Of a stretch of 5,177 nucleotides of DNA, positions 1 through 5,177 are shown piece by piece; within the stretch, counting starts at the first letter, position 1; the number at the start of each line of letters is the position of its first letter. The position numbers and the translations under genes are program-made. The notes below the pieces were generated by a model that worked only from the letters and a program-made list of their open reading frames with translations, made no database searches and was not told where the DNA came from. Origin of the DNA: Modestobacter sp. (GTDB lineage Bacteria; Actinomycetota; Actinomycetes; Mycobacteriales; Geodermatophilaceae); the NCBI GenBank assembly GCA_025966175.1, contig JAOPVN010000100.1:1-5177 (forward strand), read 5' to 3'.

Positions 1-1
1 C

Positions 2-562
2 GCCGTGGTCTATGGGCTCGGCAACTGGGTGCTCGACGTCGCCTGCCTGGCAGCCAGCGCCGCGGCCCTCGGCGTCCGCGGCGTGTCCCTGCCGCTGCTC
101 CTGATCGCCTACCCGGCCGGCATGGCCGCGTCGAGCATCTCGCTGCTGCCCGGCGGGATCGGCGTCGTGGACACCACCATGGTCCTGGCAATGGTGGCCG
201 GCGGGGTCCCGGCCGCGGCCGCCCTGCCCGCCGTCCTGCTCTTCCGGCTGATCAGCCTGGTCGCCGTCGTCGCGGCAGGGTGGCTCATCGTCGCCGTCCA
301 GGCGCGCGGTGGCCGAGTTCGATCGGTACGTTCCCGTGCACGGGCTCGATCAGCTGGGCCGGCCGGAGTCGGTGGCGCAGGGTCGGCGCGGCACCGGCGT
401 GGGACACGAGAACCTCCGGTGCTCGGCGGTCCCGCAGACAGCATGACAGCGTGTGGGCTGCCCGCCGGCCTTCAGCCGCTCAGCCGCAGCAGCTGCACGC
501 TCCGCGCCGGCGGAGTGGCCCCGCCGGGACCGCTCACGTCTGGGAGGTGCCGTCGCGTCTGA
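2..562 (+). CDS. Lysylphosphatidylglycerol synthase TM-region / UPF0104 family membrane protein, C-terminal part
   Basis: This is the 3' part of a gene that begins left of the window; the GTG at 5 is simply an internal valine. The first ~100 residues are strongly hydrophobic, with roughly three membrane segments. They carry an LLPGGIGVVD motif (about 145-175) followed by a Gly-Val-Pro/Ala-rich helix and an FRLISL segment (about 242-260). This matches the end of the LPG_synthase_TM/UPF0104 family (MprF N-domain-like, AglD-like), integral membrane proteins linked to lipid or glycolipid flipping and transfer; the specific substrate is unknown. After position ~300 the frame continues ~85 residues as an Arg/Ala/Gly/Pro-rich tail with no recognisable domain and only about half G/C at third positions. 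The real C-terminus may therefore lie in another frame (see 309-446). The stop at 560-562 falls inside the convergent small-subunit gene, giving a 29-nt overlap. The family call is fairly secure; the 3' boundary is not. Confidence 0.7.
   Translation, partial: AVVYGLGNWVLDVACLAASAAALGVRGVSLPLLLIAYPAGMAASSISLLPGGIGVVDTTMVLAMVAGGVPAAAALPAVLLFRLISLVAVVAAGWLIVAVQARGGRVRSVRSRARARSAGPAGVGGAGSARHRRGTREPPVLGGPADSMTACGLPAGLQPLSRSSCTLRAGGVAPPGPLTSGRCRRV
309..446 (+). other. Possible frame-shifted C-terminal extension of the upstream membrane protein
   Basis: In the frame one base later than the membrane-protein frame, the stretch from 309 to the TGA at 444-446 reads as 45 ordinary-looking residues beginning VAEFDRYVPVHGLDQ. 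By hand count about 84% of its third positions are G or C, against about 51% for the nominal frame over the same bases. The low-GC position in each triplet is the second base of this frame, as expected for real coding in a high-GC genome. I infer that the natural protein may switch into this frame near 300-309, through a mutation, a sequencing error or gene decay. A short independent gene starting at the GTG at 309 is less likely because it has no clear ribosome binding site. No family was recognised in this peptide. Confidence 0.35.
498..517 (-). terminator. GC hairpin between the convergent genes, possible terminator
   Basis: A perfect 6-bp inverted repeat, CTCCGC / GCGGAG, has a 4-nt GCCG loop (500-515). 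A G-U wobble and a further C-G pair extend it to 498-517. It starts 17 nt beyond the small-subunit stop on the minus strand and lies between the two convergent gene ends if the plus gene stops at 446. There is no T-run on either side, so it is not a classical intrinsic terminator. U-less hairpins are common in actinomycetes, but short GC stems also arise by chance at this base composition. Confidence 0.35.
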
Positions 563-1031
563 TCTCTGCGGCGCGGTGGACGCCGCGCACGAAGTTCTGG
601 TAGCCCGTACAGCGGCACAGGTTCCCGCTCAGCGCGTCCCTGATCTGGGCGTCGGTCGGGTCGGGCGTCCGGTCGAGCAGCTCCTCGGCGGCGAAGACCA
701 TGCCGGGCAGGCAGAACCCGCACTGGAACGAGTAGCACTCCATGAACGCCTGTTGGATCGCGCTGGGAGACTCCTCGGTCCCCAGACCCTCCAGAGTGCG
801 GACCTCGCTACCGCTGGCCCGGCCGGCGAGCACGAGACAGGTCTTGACGCAGCGGTCGTCGACCAGGGCCGTGCAGGTCCCGCAGTCGCCGTTCCGGCAG
901 CCGATGCGCACACCCGTCACGTCGAAGTCCTCCCGCAGGGCGTCGACCAGCGTCGCATCGCTGTCGACGAGCGCACTGACCCGTTCCCCGTTCAGTACCA
1001 GGCGCACGGCCACCTGCTCGGGTCCGGTCAT
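534..1031 (-). CDS. Molybdenum hydroxylase small subunit, two [2Fe-2S] clusters (CoxS/XdhA-like)
   Basis: This 165-residue iron-sulfur subunit relays electrons from the molybdenum site to FAD. Its length matches the family (about 155-170). Residues ~7-80 form the plant-type ferredoxin domain with cluster ligands C45, C50 and C53 (GCRNGDCGTC) and C65; residues ~85-155 form the helical [2Fe-2S] domain with C104 and C107 (QCGFCLPGM) and C139 and C141 (LCRCTGYQN). Q103 is the conserved residue next to the pterin in this family. An additional cysteine, C61, lies close to the first cluster and is not a standard ligand. The ATG start overlaps the TGA of the FAD subunit as ATGA (1028-1031) and is preceded by AGGGAGGGAG at 1036-1045. 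It is the last gene of the operon, and its 3' end overlaps the convergent membrane-protein frame. A longer open frame running through this gene to ~1895 is an out-of-gene extension and was not used. Confidence 0.96.
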   Translation of the reverse strand: MTGPEQVAVRLVLNGERVSALVDSDATLVDALREDFDVTGVRIGCRNGDCGTCTALVDDRCVKTCLVLAGRASGSEVRTLEGLGTEESPSAIQQAFMECYSFQCGFCLPGMVFAAEELLDRTPDPTDAQIRDALSGNLCRCTGYQNFVRGVHRAAEIRRDGTSQT

Positions 1032-1903
1032 CGGGCTCCCTCCCTGCTCTCGACGGCGCGGCGGACGGCGCGGTAGGCCACCTCTCCGGCCACGCGCCGC
1101 CGGTAGTCCCGATCGGCGCGGACGTCGCCCCACAGCCGGTCCGGGGGCAGCGCCTCGACCCGCTCGGCGACGGCTCGCGACACCCGGGCCCGGTCGAGTT
1201 CTCCGGGGTCCGCCTGCGGCACCGGCACGACGAGCGGCACGTCCCCGACGCCACCGAGCACGAGGTTGCAGCCCTGCTGATCGTCCCCTCGGGGCAGGAG
1301 GCAGGCCGCAGTGACGACCGGCCACGAGGACTCGCCGAGCTTGAGCTTGTAGTACCCGGACGGACGGTCCAGGACGGACCCGGGCACGGCCATGTCCACC
1401 AGGACCTCGGTCGCGGACAACGCGGGACGTTCCGGACCGACGAAGAAGTCCTGCGCCGGCACGTTCCGCCTGCCCGTCGACCCCTCGACGGCCATGGTCA
1501 CCTGCAGCGCTACGAGCACGCCCGGCGCATCCGAGTAGGGCCGGGCCGCGCAGGCTGCGCCGCCGAGCGTGGCTTGGTTGCGGATCTGGATGCCCCCGGT
1601 GATGCCGCGGGCCATGCGCTGCAGCAACGGCAGTCGGGCGGCCACGACGCGCGACTCGATCAACTGCTGGTAGCTGACCATGGCCCCGATCCGGACGGTC
1701 TCCGCCGACTCCTCGATGCGGTCGGTCGCGAGGCGGCCGAGGTCGACGACGTCCGTCGGCGCGACCAGGCCCTGGGAGAGCCACGGCACCGCGAGAGTGC
1801 CCCCGCCGATGACCAGGGGGCGTCCGCCCTGTTCGGCGATGCGGAGCAGTGCGGCCGCGGCATCGGCCGGCGACCCGGGGAAGGTGACTCGGCAACGGCT
1901 CAC
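1028..1903 (-). CDS. Molybdenum hydroxylase medium subunit, FAD-binding (CoxM-like)
   Basis: This 291-residue flavoprotein subunit takes electrons from the iron-sulfur subunit and passes them to an external acceptor that cannot be identified here. The length is typical of CoxM-type subunits (about 285-295). The N-terminal FAD-binding domain of the CO dehydrogenase flavoprotein family carries the two usual glycine loops: VIGGGTLAVPW (residues 31-41, family form GGxT) and IRNQATLGGAACAARPYSD (107-125, family form IRNxATxGGN). The C-terminal domain starts near 185 (YYKLKLGESSWPVVTAA) and includes the LGGVGDVPL stretch around 216-224. The start is taken as GTG at 1903-1901, because it forms a GTGA overlap with the large-subunit stop and lies 9 nt after GGAGGAGG (1913-1920). 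The earlier in-frame ATG codons fall inside the large-subunit gene. The second loop has AACAARPYSD where NLANADPASD is more usual, a modest divergence. Family assignment is firm; the substrate is unknown. Confidence 0.94.
   Translation of the reverse strand: MSRCRVTFPGSPADAAAALLRIAEQGGRPLVIGGGTLAVPWLSQGLVAPTDVVDLGRLATDRIEESAETVRIGAMVSYQQLIESRVVAARLPLLQRMARGITGGIQIRNQATLGGAACAARPYSDAPGVLVALQVTMAVEGSTGRRNVPAQDFFVGPERPALSATEVLVDMAVPGSVLDRPSGYYKLKLGESSWPVVTAACLLPRGDDQQGCNLVLGGVGDVPLVVPVPQADPGELDRARVSRAVAERVEALPPDRLWGDVRADRDYRRRVAGEVAYRAVRRAVESREGAR
1036..1045 (-). promoter_or_regulatory. Ribosome binding site of the small-subunit gene
   Basis: The minus strand reads AGGGAGGGAG, ending 4 nt before the ATG at 1031-1029. 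It lies within the coding end of the FAD-subunit gene. Together with the ATGA overlap it fixes the small-subunit start and supports translational coupling. Confidence 0.7.
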
Positions 1904-4272
1904 GGCGCCTCGCCTCCTCCGGCCAGCAGAGCCAGCACCCGGGGTGGATCGAGGGGAAAGGTCGTCGCCGGAGGCGCCCCGGCCCGGCTCAGGGCGTCGT
2001 CCACGGCGTTCACCACCGCTGCCAGGGCGCCCCCGACACCGGACTCCCCCGCGCCCTTGGACCCAAGGAGGGTGTTCGGAGTGGGCACCGCGTGGTGCCC
2101 GATGGTGAACGAGGGGAGCTCGGGAGCCCGCGCGACGAGGTACTCCTTGAAGGAACGGGTGGTCAGTGCGCCGTACGGGTCGGCCTGCCACGACTCGAGC
2201 AGGGCCAGGCCCACGCCCATCGCCATCGCCCCCTGGAGTTGACCCTCCACGAGCACCTCGTCGATGACCCGGCCGCAGTCGTGCACCACTGTGAGGCCGC
2301 GCAGCACGACCGTGCCGGTACGGGGATCGACAGCCACCCTGGCGACGTAGCCGCCGCTGGAGAAGTAGGGGTAGCTGTACCGGTAGACGTCGGTCTCGCC
2401 TCCCGGATGCAGGTTCTTCGGCTGGTAACTGCGGGTGGCCGACAAGGACGAGCCCCGCCCCTCGGCGACGATCCCCCTGCAGAGCTCGGCCAGGGACACC
2501 TCCTCCCCCGCCGGCAGGTGCGCTGCACCGTCCCGGAGGACCACCTGTTCAGCCGGCACCCCCGCCATCGCTGCCGCCGAGCGCCTCAGCTCCCCGGCGA
2601 CCTCTCTCGCCGCGAGCACCACGGCCGCTCCCCCGACAGAGGTCGCCCGACTGCTCGCATTTCCCGTTCCCGGCGGACACCGGTCGGTATCCCCCTGGAC
2701 GACCGTCACCATGCTGCGCGACGCGCCCAGCTCGGCGGCGGCCAGCAGCGCCAGGGCGGTGTCGTTGCCGCCGCCGGGGTTGGTGACACCGCTGAGCACC
2801 TGCACGTGGCCCGATGCATCGATGCAGACGGTCGCCGACTCCGGCGCGGCGGCCGTCGGTGCGACGCCAGCTGTGAGCCGCCCTGCTGCGTGGCCGCCGC
2901 CCTCCGGGACCACCTCGAAGGCCATGCCGACCCCCTCCAGCAGGTCAGGCCCACCCGCCGTTCGCACCTGCACGCGCAGCCGCTCGTAGTCGGCCAGCGC
3001 GAGCGCCTCGTCGAGGACGGCGTGGAAGTCCCCGCTGTCGATCAGATACCCCGAGGGCATGCGGTGCGGGATGGCCTCCCGGGGAACGAGGTTGGTCCTC
3101 CGCACGTCCGCCGGATCCCGGCCCAGCTGCCGGGCCACCAGATCCATCACCCGCTCCATGACCAGGACCGGCCCCTCCTTGCCGAACCCCCGGATCGAGT
3201 GCCACGGCGGTTCGTTGGTGGCCACGACCAGCGACCGGATCTCGACGTTGGGCACGTCGTAGGCCGTGGGGAAGGTGGCGGCGCTGACGAAGGCCTGGCG
3301 CCACCCCGGTGCGGGCGACTCCGCGCCGATGGGCACCACCAGGTCGTCGCGGATCGCCTGCACCCGGCCGCTGCCGTCGAAGGCGACGCGGACGTCGTGG
3401 TACTGCTCGCGGCCGCCTCCGAGGAAGCACTCCGCCCGGCTCTCGATCCACTTCACCGGGCGCTGGCACAGCCGGCTCATCAGGCAGACCAGCGGCTCCT
3501 CGACCGGTCCGGTCATCTTGAGCCCGAATGCCCCGCCCACCCTCGGCACGACGATCCGCACCGCCTCCTCCGCCAGGCCCATCACCTGCGCCAGCTGTTC
3601 CCGCAGTTGAAACGGCTGCTGATGGGAGGCGTGGACGGTCAGGCGACCGGTCGACTCGTCCCAGGACGCGAGGTACCCGCGCGGCTCGATCGGTGCGGCG
3701 CTGCTGCGCTGCATCGAGAACGACAGCCGCAGCTGGTGCTCGGCCGCGGCGAACGCCGCCGCGGCGTCGCCCGAGGAGAACCGGTTCTCTGCCACGACGT
3801 GCGACCGGAGCTCCTCCGGCGGCCCGCTCGCCTGCCCGTCGAGGAACACCCGGGCGTCCAGGAACGCAGGCAGGTCCGCGTACTCGGCGGTGACCGCCGC
3901 GGCTCCGGCTAGGGCCGCGCGGACGTTCTCGGCGGCGACAACGGCGATCGGCTCGCCGACGTAGCGCACCTCGTCCACCGGCAGGGCATCGAACCGGCGC
4001 CGGCGGCCACCCAGGAGCTGGGGGTCCCCGAAGCTGTAGGGCAACGGCTGCAGGTGGGTCGCCACCTCCGGGCCCGCCAGGACCCGGACGACGCCCGGCA
4101 CTCCCATCGCCGCGGCGGTGTCCAGGTGCATGATGCGGGCGTGCGCGCGGGTGCTGCGCACGACCGCCATGTGCAACAGGGCCGGTGGCCGGAGGTCGTC
4201 GACGTAGCGCGCTTCTCCCCCGACGAAGGAGAAGGCGTCGATCTTCGGGAACGACATCGTGCTCGCCGGCAT
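1900..4272 (-). CDS. Molybdenum hydroxylase large subunit, molybdopterin-binding (xanthine dehydrogenase/CoxL superfamily)
   Basis: This 790-residue catalytic subunit is expected to carry Mo-molybdopterin cytosine dinucleotide and to hydroxylate a substrate with oxygen from water. Length is normal for the family (about 760-810). The N-terminal a/b hammerhead domain (about 14-130) has the GEARYVDD, RSTRAHARI and VRYVGEPIAVVAA signatures. Molybdopterin-binding features follow: PIEPRG (195-199 region), HQQPFQLR with Q218 at the conserved Mo-proximal Gln, VGGAFGLKM (245-253), IRGFGKEGP (360-368), GVTNPGGGNDT (495-505) and LLGSKGAGESG (735-745). In the last, E743 is the invariant catalytic glutamate. 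The substrate loop is not AYRCSFR (form I CO dehydrogenase) or AYRGAGR (form II). Position 253 is Met where mammalian xanthine oxidase has its purine-contacting Glu, and the usual GQGxxT is GGGNDT. Neither CO nor xanthine is therefore a likely substrate. The ATG at 4272 is preferred over Met6 because of the strong ribosome site at 4275-4283. It is the second gene of the operon. Confidence 0.95.
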   Translation of the reverse strand: MPASTMSFPKIDAFSFVGGEARYVDDLRPPALLHMAVVRSTRAHARIMHLDTAAAMGVPGVVRVLAGPEVATHLQPLPYSFGDPQLLGGRRRRFDALPVDEVRYVGEPIAVVAAENVRAALAGAAAVTAEYADLPAFLDARVFLDGQASGPPEELRSHVVAENRFSSGDAAAAFAAAEHQLRLSFSMQRSSAAPIEPRGYLASWDESTGRLTVHASHQQPFQLREQLAQVMGLAEEAVRIVVPRVGGAFGLKMTGPVEEPLVCLMSRLCQRPVKWIESRAECFLGGGREQYHDVRVAFDGSGRVQAIRDDLVVPIGAESPAPGWRQAFVSAATFPTAYDVPNVEIRSLVVATNEPPWHSIRGFGKEGPVLVMERVMDLVARQLGRDPADVRRTNLVPREAIPHRMPSGYLIDSGDFHAVLDEALALADYERLRVQVRTAGGPDLLEGVGMAFEVVPEGGGHAAGRLTAGVAPTAAAPESATVCIDASGHVQVLSGVTNPGGGNDTALALLAAAELGASRSMVTVVQGDTDRCPPGTGNASSRATSVGGAAVVLAAREVAGELRRSAAAMAGVPAEQVVLRDGAAHLPAGEEVSLAELCRGIVAEGRGSSLSATRSYQPKNLHPGGETDVYRYSYPYFSSGGYVARVAVDPRTGTVVLRGLTVVHDCGRVIDEVLVEGQLQGAMAMGVGLALLESWQADPYGALTTRSFKEYLVARAPELPSFTIGHHAVPTPNTLLGSKGAGESGVGGALAAVVNAVDDALSRAGAPPATTFPLDPPRVLALLAGGGEAP
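1913..1920 (-). promoter_or_regulatory. Ribosome binding site of the FAD-subunit gene
   Basis: The minus strand reads GGAGGAGG, ending 9 nt before the GTG at 1903-1901 and lying inside the 3' end of the large-subunit gene. This is the main reason for choosing the GTG start over earlier in-frame ATG codons. Confidence 0.7.
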
Positions 4273-4274
4273 GA

Positions 4275-4283
4275 CTCCCCCTC
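4275..4283 (-). promoter_or_regulatory. Ribosome binding site of the large-subunit gene
   Basis: The minus strand reads GAGGGGGAG, with its GAGG core 7 nt before the ATG at 4272-4270. It lies in the 50-bp gap (4273-4322) after the hydrolase gene and favours this ATG over the internal Met6. The rest of the gap shows no clear hairpin or promoter, consistent with read-through from the hydrolase gene. Confidence 0.7.
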
Positions 4284-4322
4284 GACTTCGGTGGCTCGCG
4301 GGTCGTTCGATCGGGGCGGTGC

Positions 4323-5129
4323 TCAGTTCGTCTTCATCCGGGCGACGCCCTCGAGGGCCAGGCCGTAACCGAGCAGTCCGTGCATGCGGGAACGGAGCTC
4401 CTCGGTGAGGACGGTCCGGGTGTACCGGCGCACGAGGCGCGGCTGCAGGAGGAGCAGTCGGGCGAGCTCGCGAGCGCGGTCCAGGAGCTGCCCGCTCGGC
4501 AACACCTCGTTCACCATGCCGATCGACTGGGCCTCCACGGCCGAGACCTTCTGCCCGGTGTACAGGAAGTAGCGGCCCCGGTTCATCCCCATCAGCAGCG
4601 GCATGACGATGTGCATGCCGTCACCCGGGACCATGCCACCGGCGAAGTGGGCGGTGTCCTGGAAGTACGTGTCCTCCGACGCCAGCACGATGTCGGAGAG
4701 GAGCGGGATCTCCGCGTGGCGCACCGCCGGGCCGTTGATGGCGGCGATGACCGGCGCCTCGATCGCCAGCAGGTTGGGCAGCAGGTGCTTGCCCTCCCAG
4801 TAGATCGGGTCGTACGTCTCCGGCGTCATGATGTTCCGGTTCGGGTGGCTCCCGGGCTGGATCGCGGGGCCGCTGAACGCCTCCCCCGTCCCGGTCATGA
4901 TCACCACATCGTTCTCGCGGTCACGCCCCACCTGCAGAAAAGCGTCCTCGAACTCGTTGTGCGCCAGGAGACTCCACTGCAACGGCCCGCCGTCGCTGTG
5001 GAAGTGCATCTCCAAGATGCCGTCCTGCCGGCTCATCCTGATCGTCCGGTACCGGTCGCGGTACGTGTCGAAGGCCGATGGAGCCCGGTCCAGCTGGGTC
5101 ATGTTCGGTGCGTCGTTCGGCGTACTCAT
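4323..5129 (-). CDS. Crotonase-fold beta-diketone (C-C) hydrolase, 6-oxocamphor hydrolase-like
   Basis: This 268-residue enoyl-CoA hydratase/isomerase superfamily protein would usually be labelled enoyl-CoA hydratase. From memory of Rhodococcus 6-oxocamphor hydrolase (CamK/OCH, about 257 residues), many segments match: DRENDVVIMTGTG, PVIAAINGP, EIPLLSDIVLA, MVPGDGMH, NRGRYFLYTGQ and MVNEVL. The catalytic or active-site residues known for OCH are all present: W52, H57, H138, H161, D170 and E260. The spacings 5, 23, 9 and 90 equal those of OCH W40-H45, H122-H145, H145-D154 and D154-E244; four extra residues lie between H57 and H138. The glycine-rich CoA oxyanion-hole loop of true hydratases is replaced by GPAVRHAEIP, and the hydratase Glu pair is absent. 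The expected role is retro-Claisen cleavage of a cyclic 1,3-diketone to a keto acid; the true substrate is unknown. The ATG at 5129 follows GGAGGAAG. Met10 would match the OCH N-terminus better but has no ribosome site. Confidence 0.85.
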   Translation of the reverse strand: MSTPNDAPNMTQLDRAPSAFDTYRDRYRTIRMSRQDGILEMHFHSDGGPLQWSLLAHNEFEDAFLQVGRDRENDVVIMTGTGEAFSGPAIQPGSHPNRNIMTPETYDPIYWEGKHLLPNLLAIEAPVIAAINGPAVRHAEIPLLSDIVLASEDTYFQDTAHFAGGMVPGDGMHIVMPLLMGMNRGRYFLYTGQKVSAVEAQSIGMVNEVLPSGQLLDRARELARLLLLQPRLVRRYTRTVLTEELRSRMHGLLGYGLALEGVARMKTN

Positions 5130-5134
5130 GGGGA

Positions 5135-5142
5135 CTTCCTCC
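5135..5142 (-). promoter_or_regulatory. Ribosome binding site of the hydrolase gene
   Basis: The minus strand reads GGAGGAAG, with the GGAGG core 8 nt upstream of the ATG at 5129-5127. It is the best Shine-Dalgarno match near any candidate start of this gene and decides in favour of the longer N-terminus. Confidence 0.75.
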
Positions 5143-5165
5143 AGCTGTCGTGGTGAGAACGGGCC

Positions 5166-5177
5166 GGCGGGCCCGCC
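5166..5177. repeat. 12-bp perfect palindrome at the window edge, upstream of the operon
   Basis: GGCGGGCCCGCC equals its own reverse complement and lies 37 bp upstream of the hydrolase start codon. It could be part of an operator or of the terminator of the preceding gene, but the window ends inside it. A palindrome made only of G and C is weak evidence at this base composition. No -10/-35 promoter pair is recognisable in 5130-5177. Confidence 0.25.

Noticed and set aside
453..1076. A 207-codon plus-strand open frame across the operon's 3' end
   Set aside because: Most of it is antisense to the small-subunit gene, which has all eight cluster cysteines. No family features are seen.
1032..1895. 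N-terminal extension of the small-subunit frame back to 1895, suggesting a 453-residue fusion
   Set aside because: The extra ~288 residues are Arg/Gly/Pro-rich low-complexity sequence antiphase to the FAD-subunit gene. The ATG at 1031 has a ribosome site and gives a normal family length.
1904..2191. N-terminal extension of the FAD-subunit frame to an ATG at 2191
   Set aside because: The extension overlaps the coding end of the large subunit, including its catalytic-glutamate loop region, and has no family similarity. The GTG at 1903 gives the expected length and has a ribosome site.
2092..3912. A 606-codon open frame on the plus strand, antisense to the large-subunit gene
   Set aside because: It lies wholly within a gene with unmistakable conserved motifs on the other strand. 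Its translation is rich in Arg, His, Pro and Ala without domains, as expected for a shadow frame in high-GC DNA.
1900..4272. Aerobic CO dehydrogenase (CoxL)
   Set aside because: The form I AYRCSFR and form II AYRGAGR signatures are both absent, gene order differs from coxMSL, and no cox accessory gene is visible.
4380..5156. A 258-codon open frame on the plus strand opposite the hydrolase gene
   Set aside because: It is a shadow frame: the translation is His/Arg/Val-rich with no motif, while the minus strand carries a complete conserved active site.
1..5177. Mobile elements, CRISPR arrays, tRNA or rRNA genes, riboswitches
   Set aside because: No transposase motifs, spaced direct repeats, cloverleaf sequence or structured leader could be recognised; coding sequence fills nearly all of the window.

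Overview
The window is very GC-rich, with strong G/C preference at third codon positions, GTG and ATG starts and GGAGG-type ribosome binding sites. This points to a high-GC actinomycete chromosome; the genus cannot be fixed from the sequence alone.

Left edge (1 to about 560, plus strand): the 3' end of a polytopic membrane protein of the lysylphosphatidylglycerol synthase TM-region / UPF0104 (flippase-like) family. Its membrane part ends near position 300. Beyond that the open frame runs on as an arginine-rich tail with poor codon statistics, while a neighbouring frame looks better coded up to a stop at 446. This suggests a frameshift or a decayed 3' end.

Centre and right (534-5129, minus strand): four closely packed genes read right to left as one probable operon. 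The order is (1) a crotonase-fold protein resembling 6-oxocamphor hydrolase, a C-C beta-diketone hydrolase; (2) the molybdopterin-binding large subunit, (3) the FAD-binding medium subunit and (4) the [2Fe-2S] small subunit of a xanthine dehydrogenase/CoxMSL-family molybdenum hydroxylase. A 50-bp gap separates the first two genes. The three hydroxylase genes are joined by 4-nt stop/start overlaps (GTGA, then ATGA), so the subunits are probably translationally coupled. The operon converges with the left-hand membrane gene, and a GC hairpin lies just past the small-subunit stop.

Working model (inference): the hydroxylase uses water to hydroxylate an unidentified ring substrate, passing electrons from Mo through two [2Fe-2S] clusters to FAD. 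After further oxidation to a 1,3-diketone, the hydrolase opens the ring by a retro-Claisen reaction. The large subunit lacks the active-site loops of CO dehydrogenases and at least one purine-contacting residue of xanthine dehydrogenase, so neither CO nor xanthine is the expected substrate. No regulator, transporter, Mo-cofactor maturation gene, mobile element, RNA gene or CRISPR array was seen; regulator and maturation genes may lie to the right of the window.
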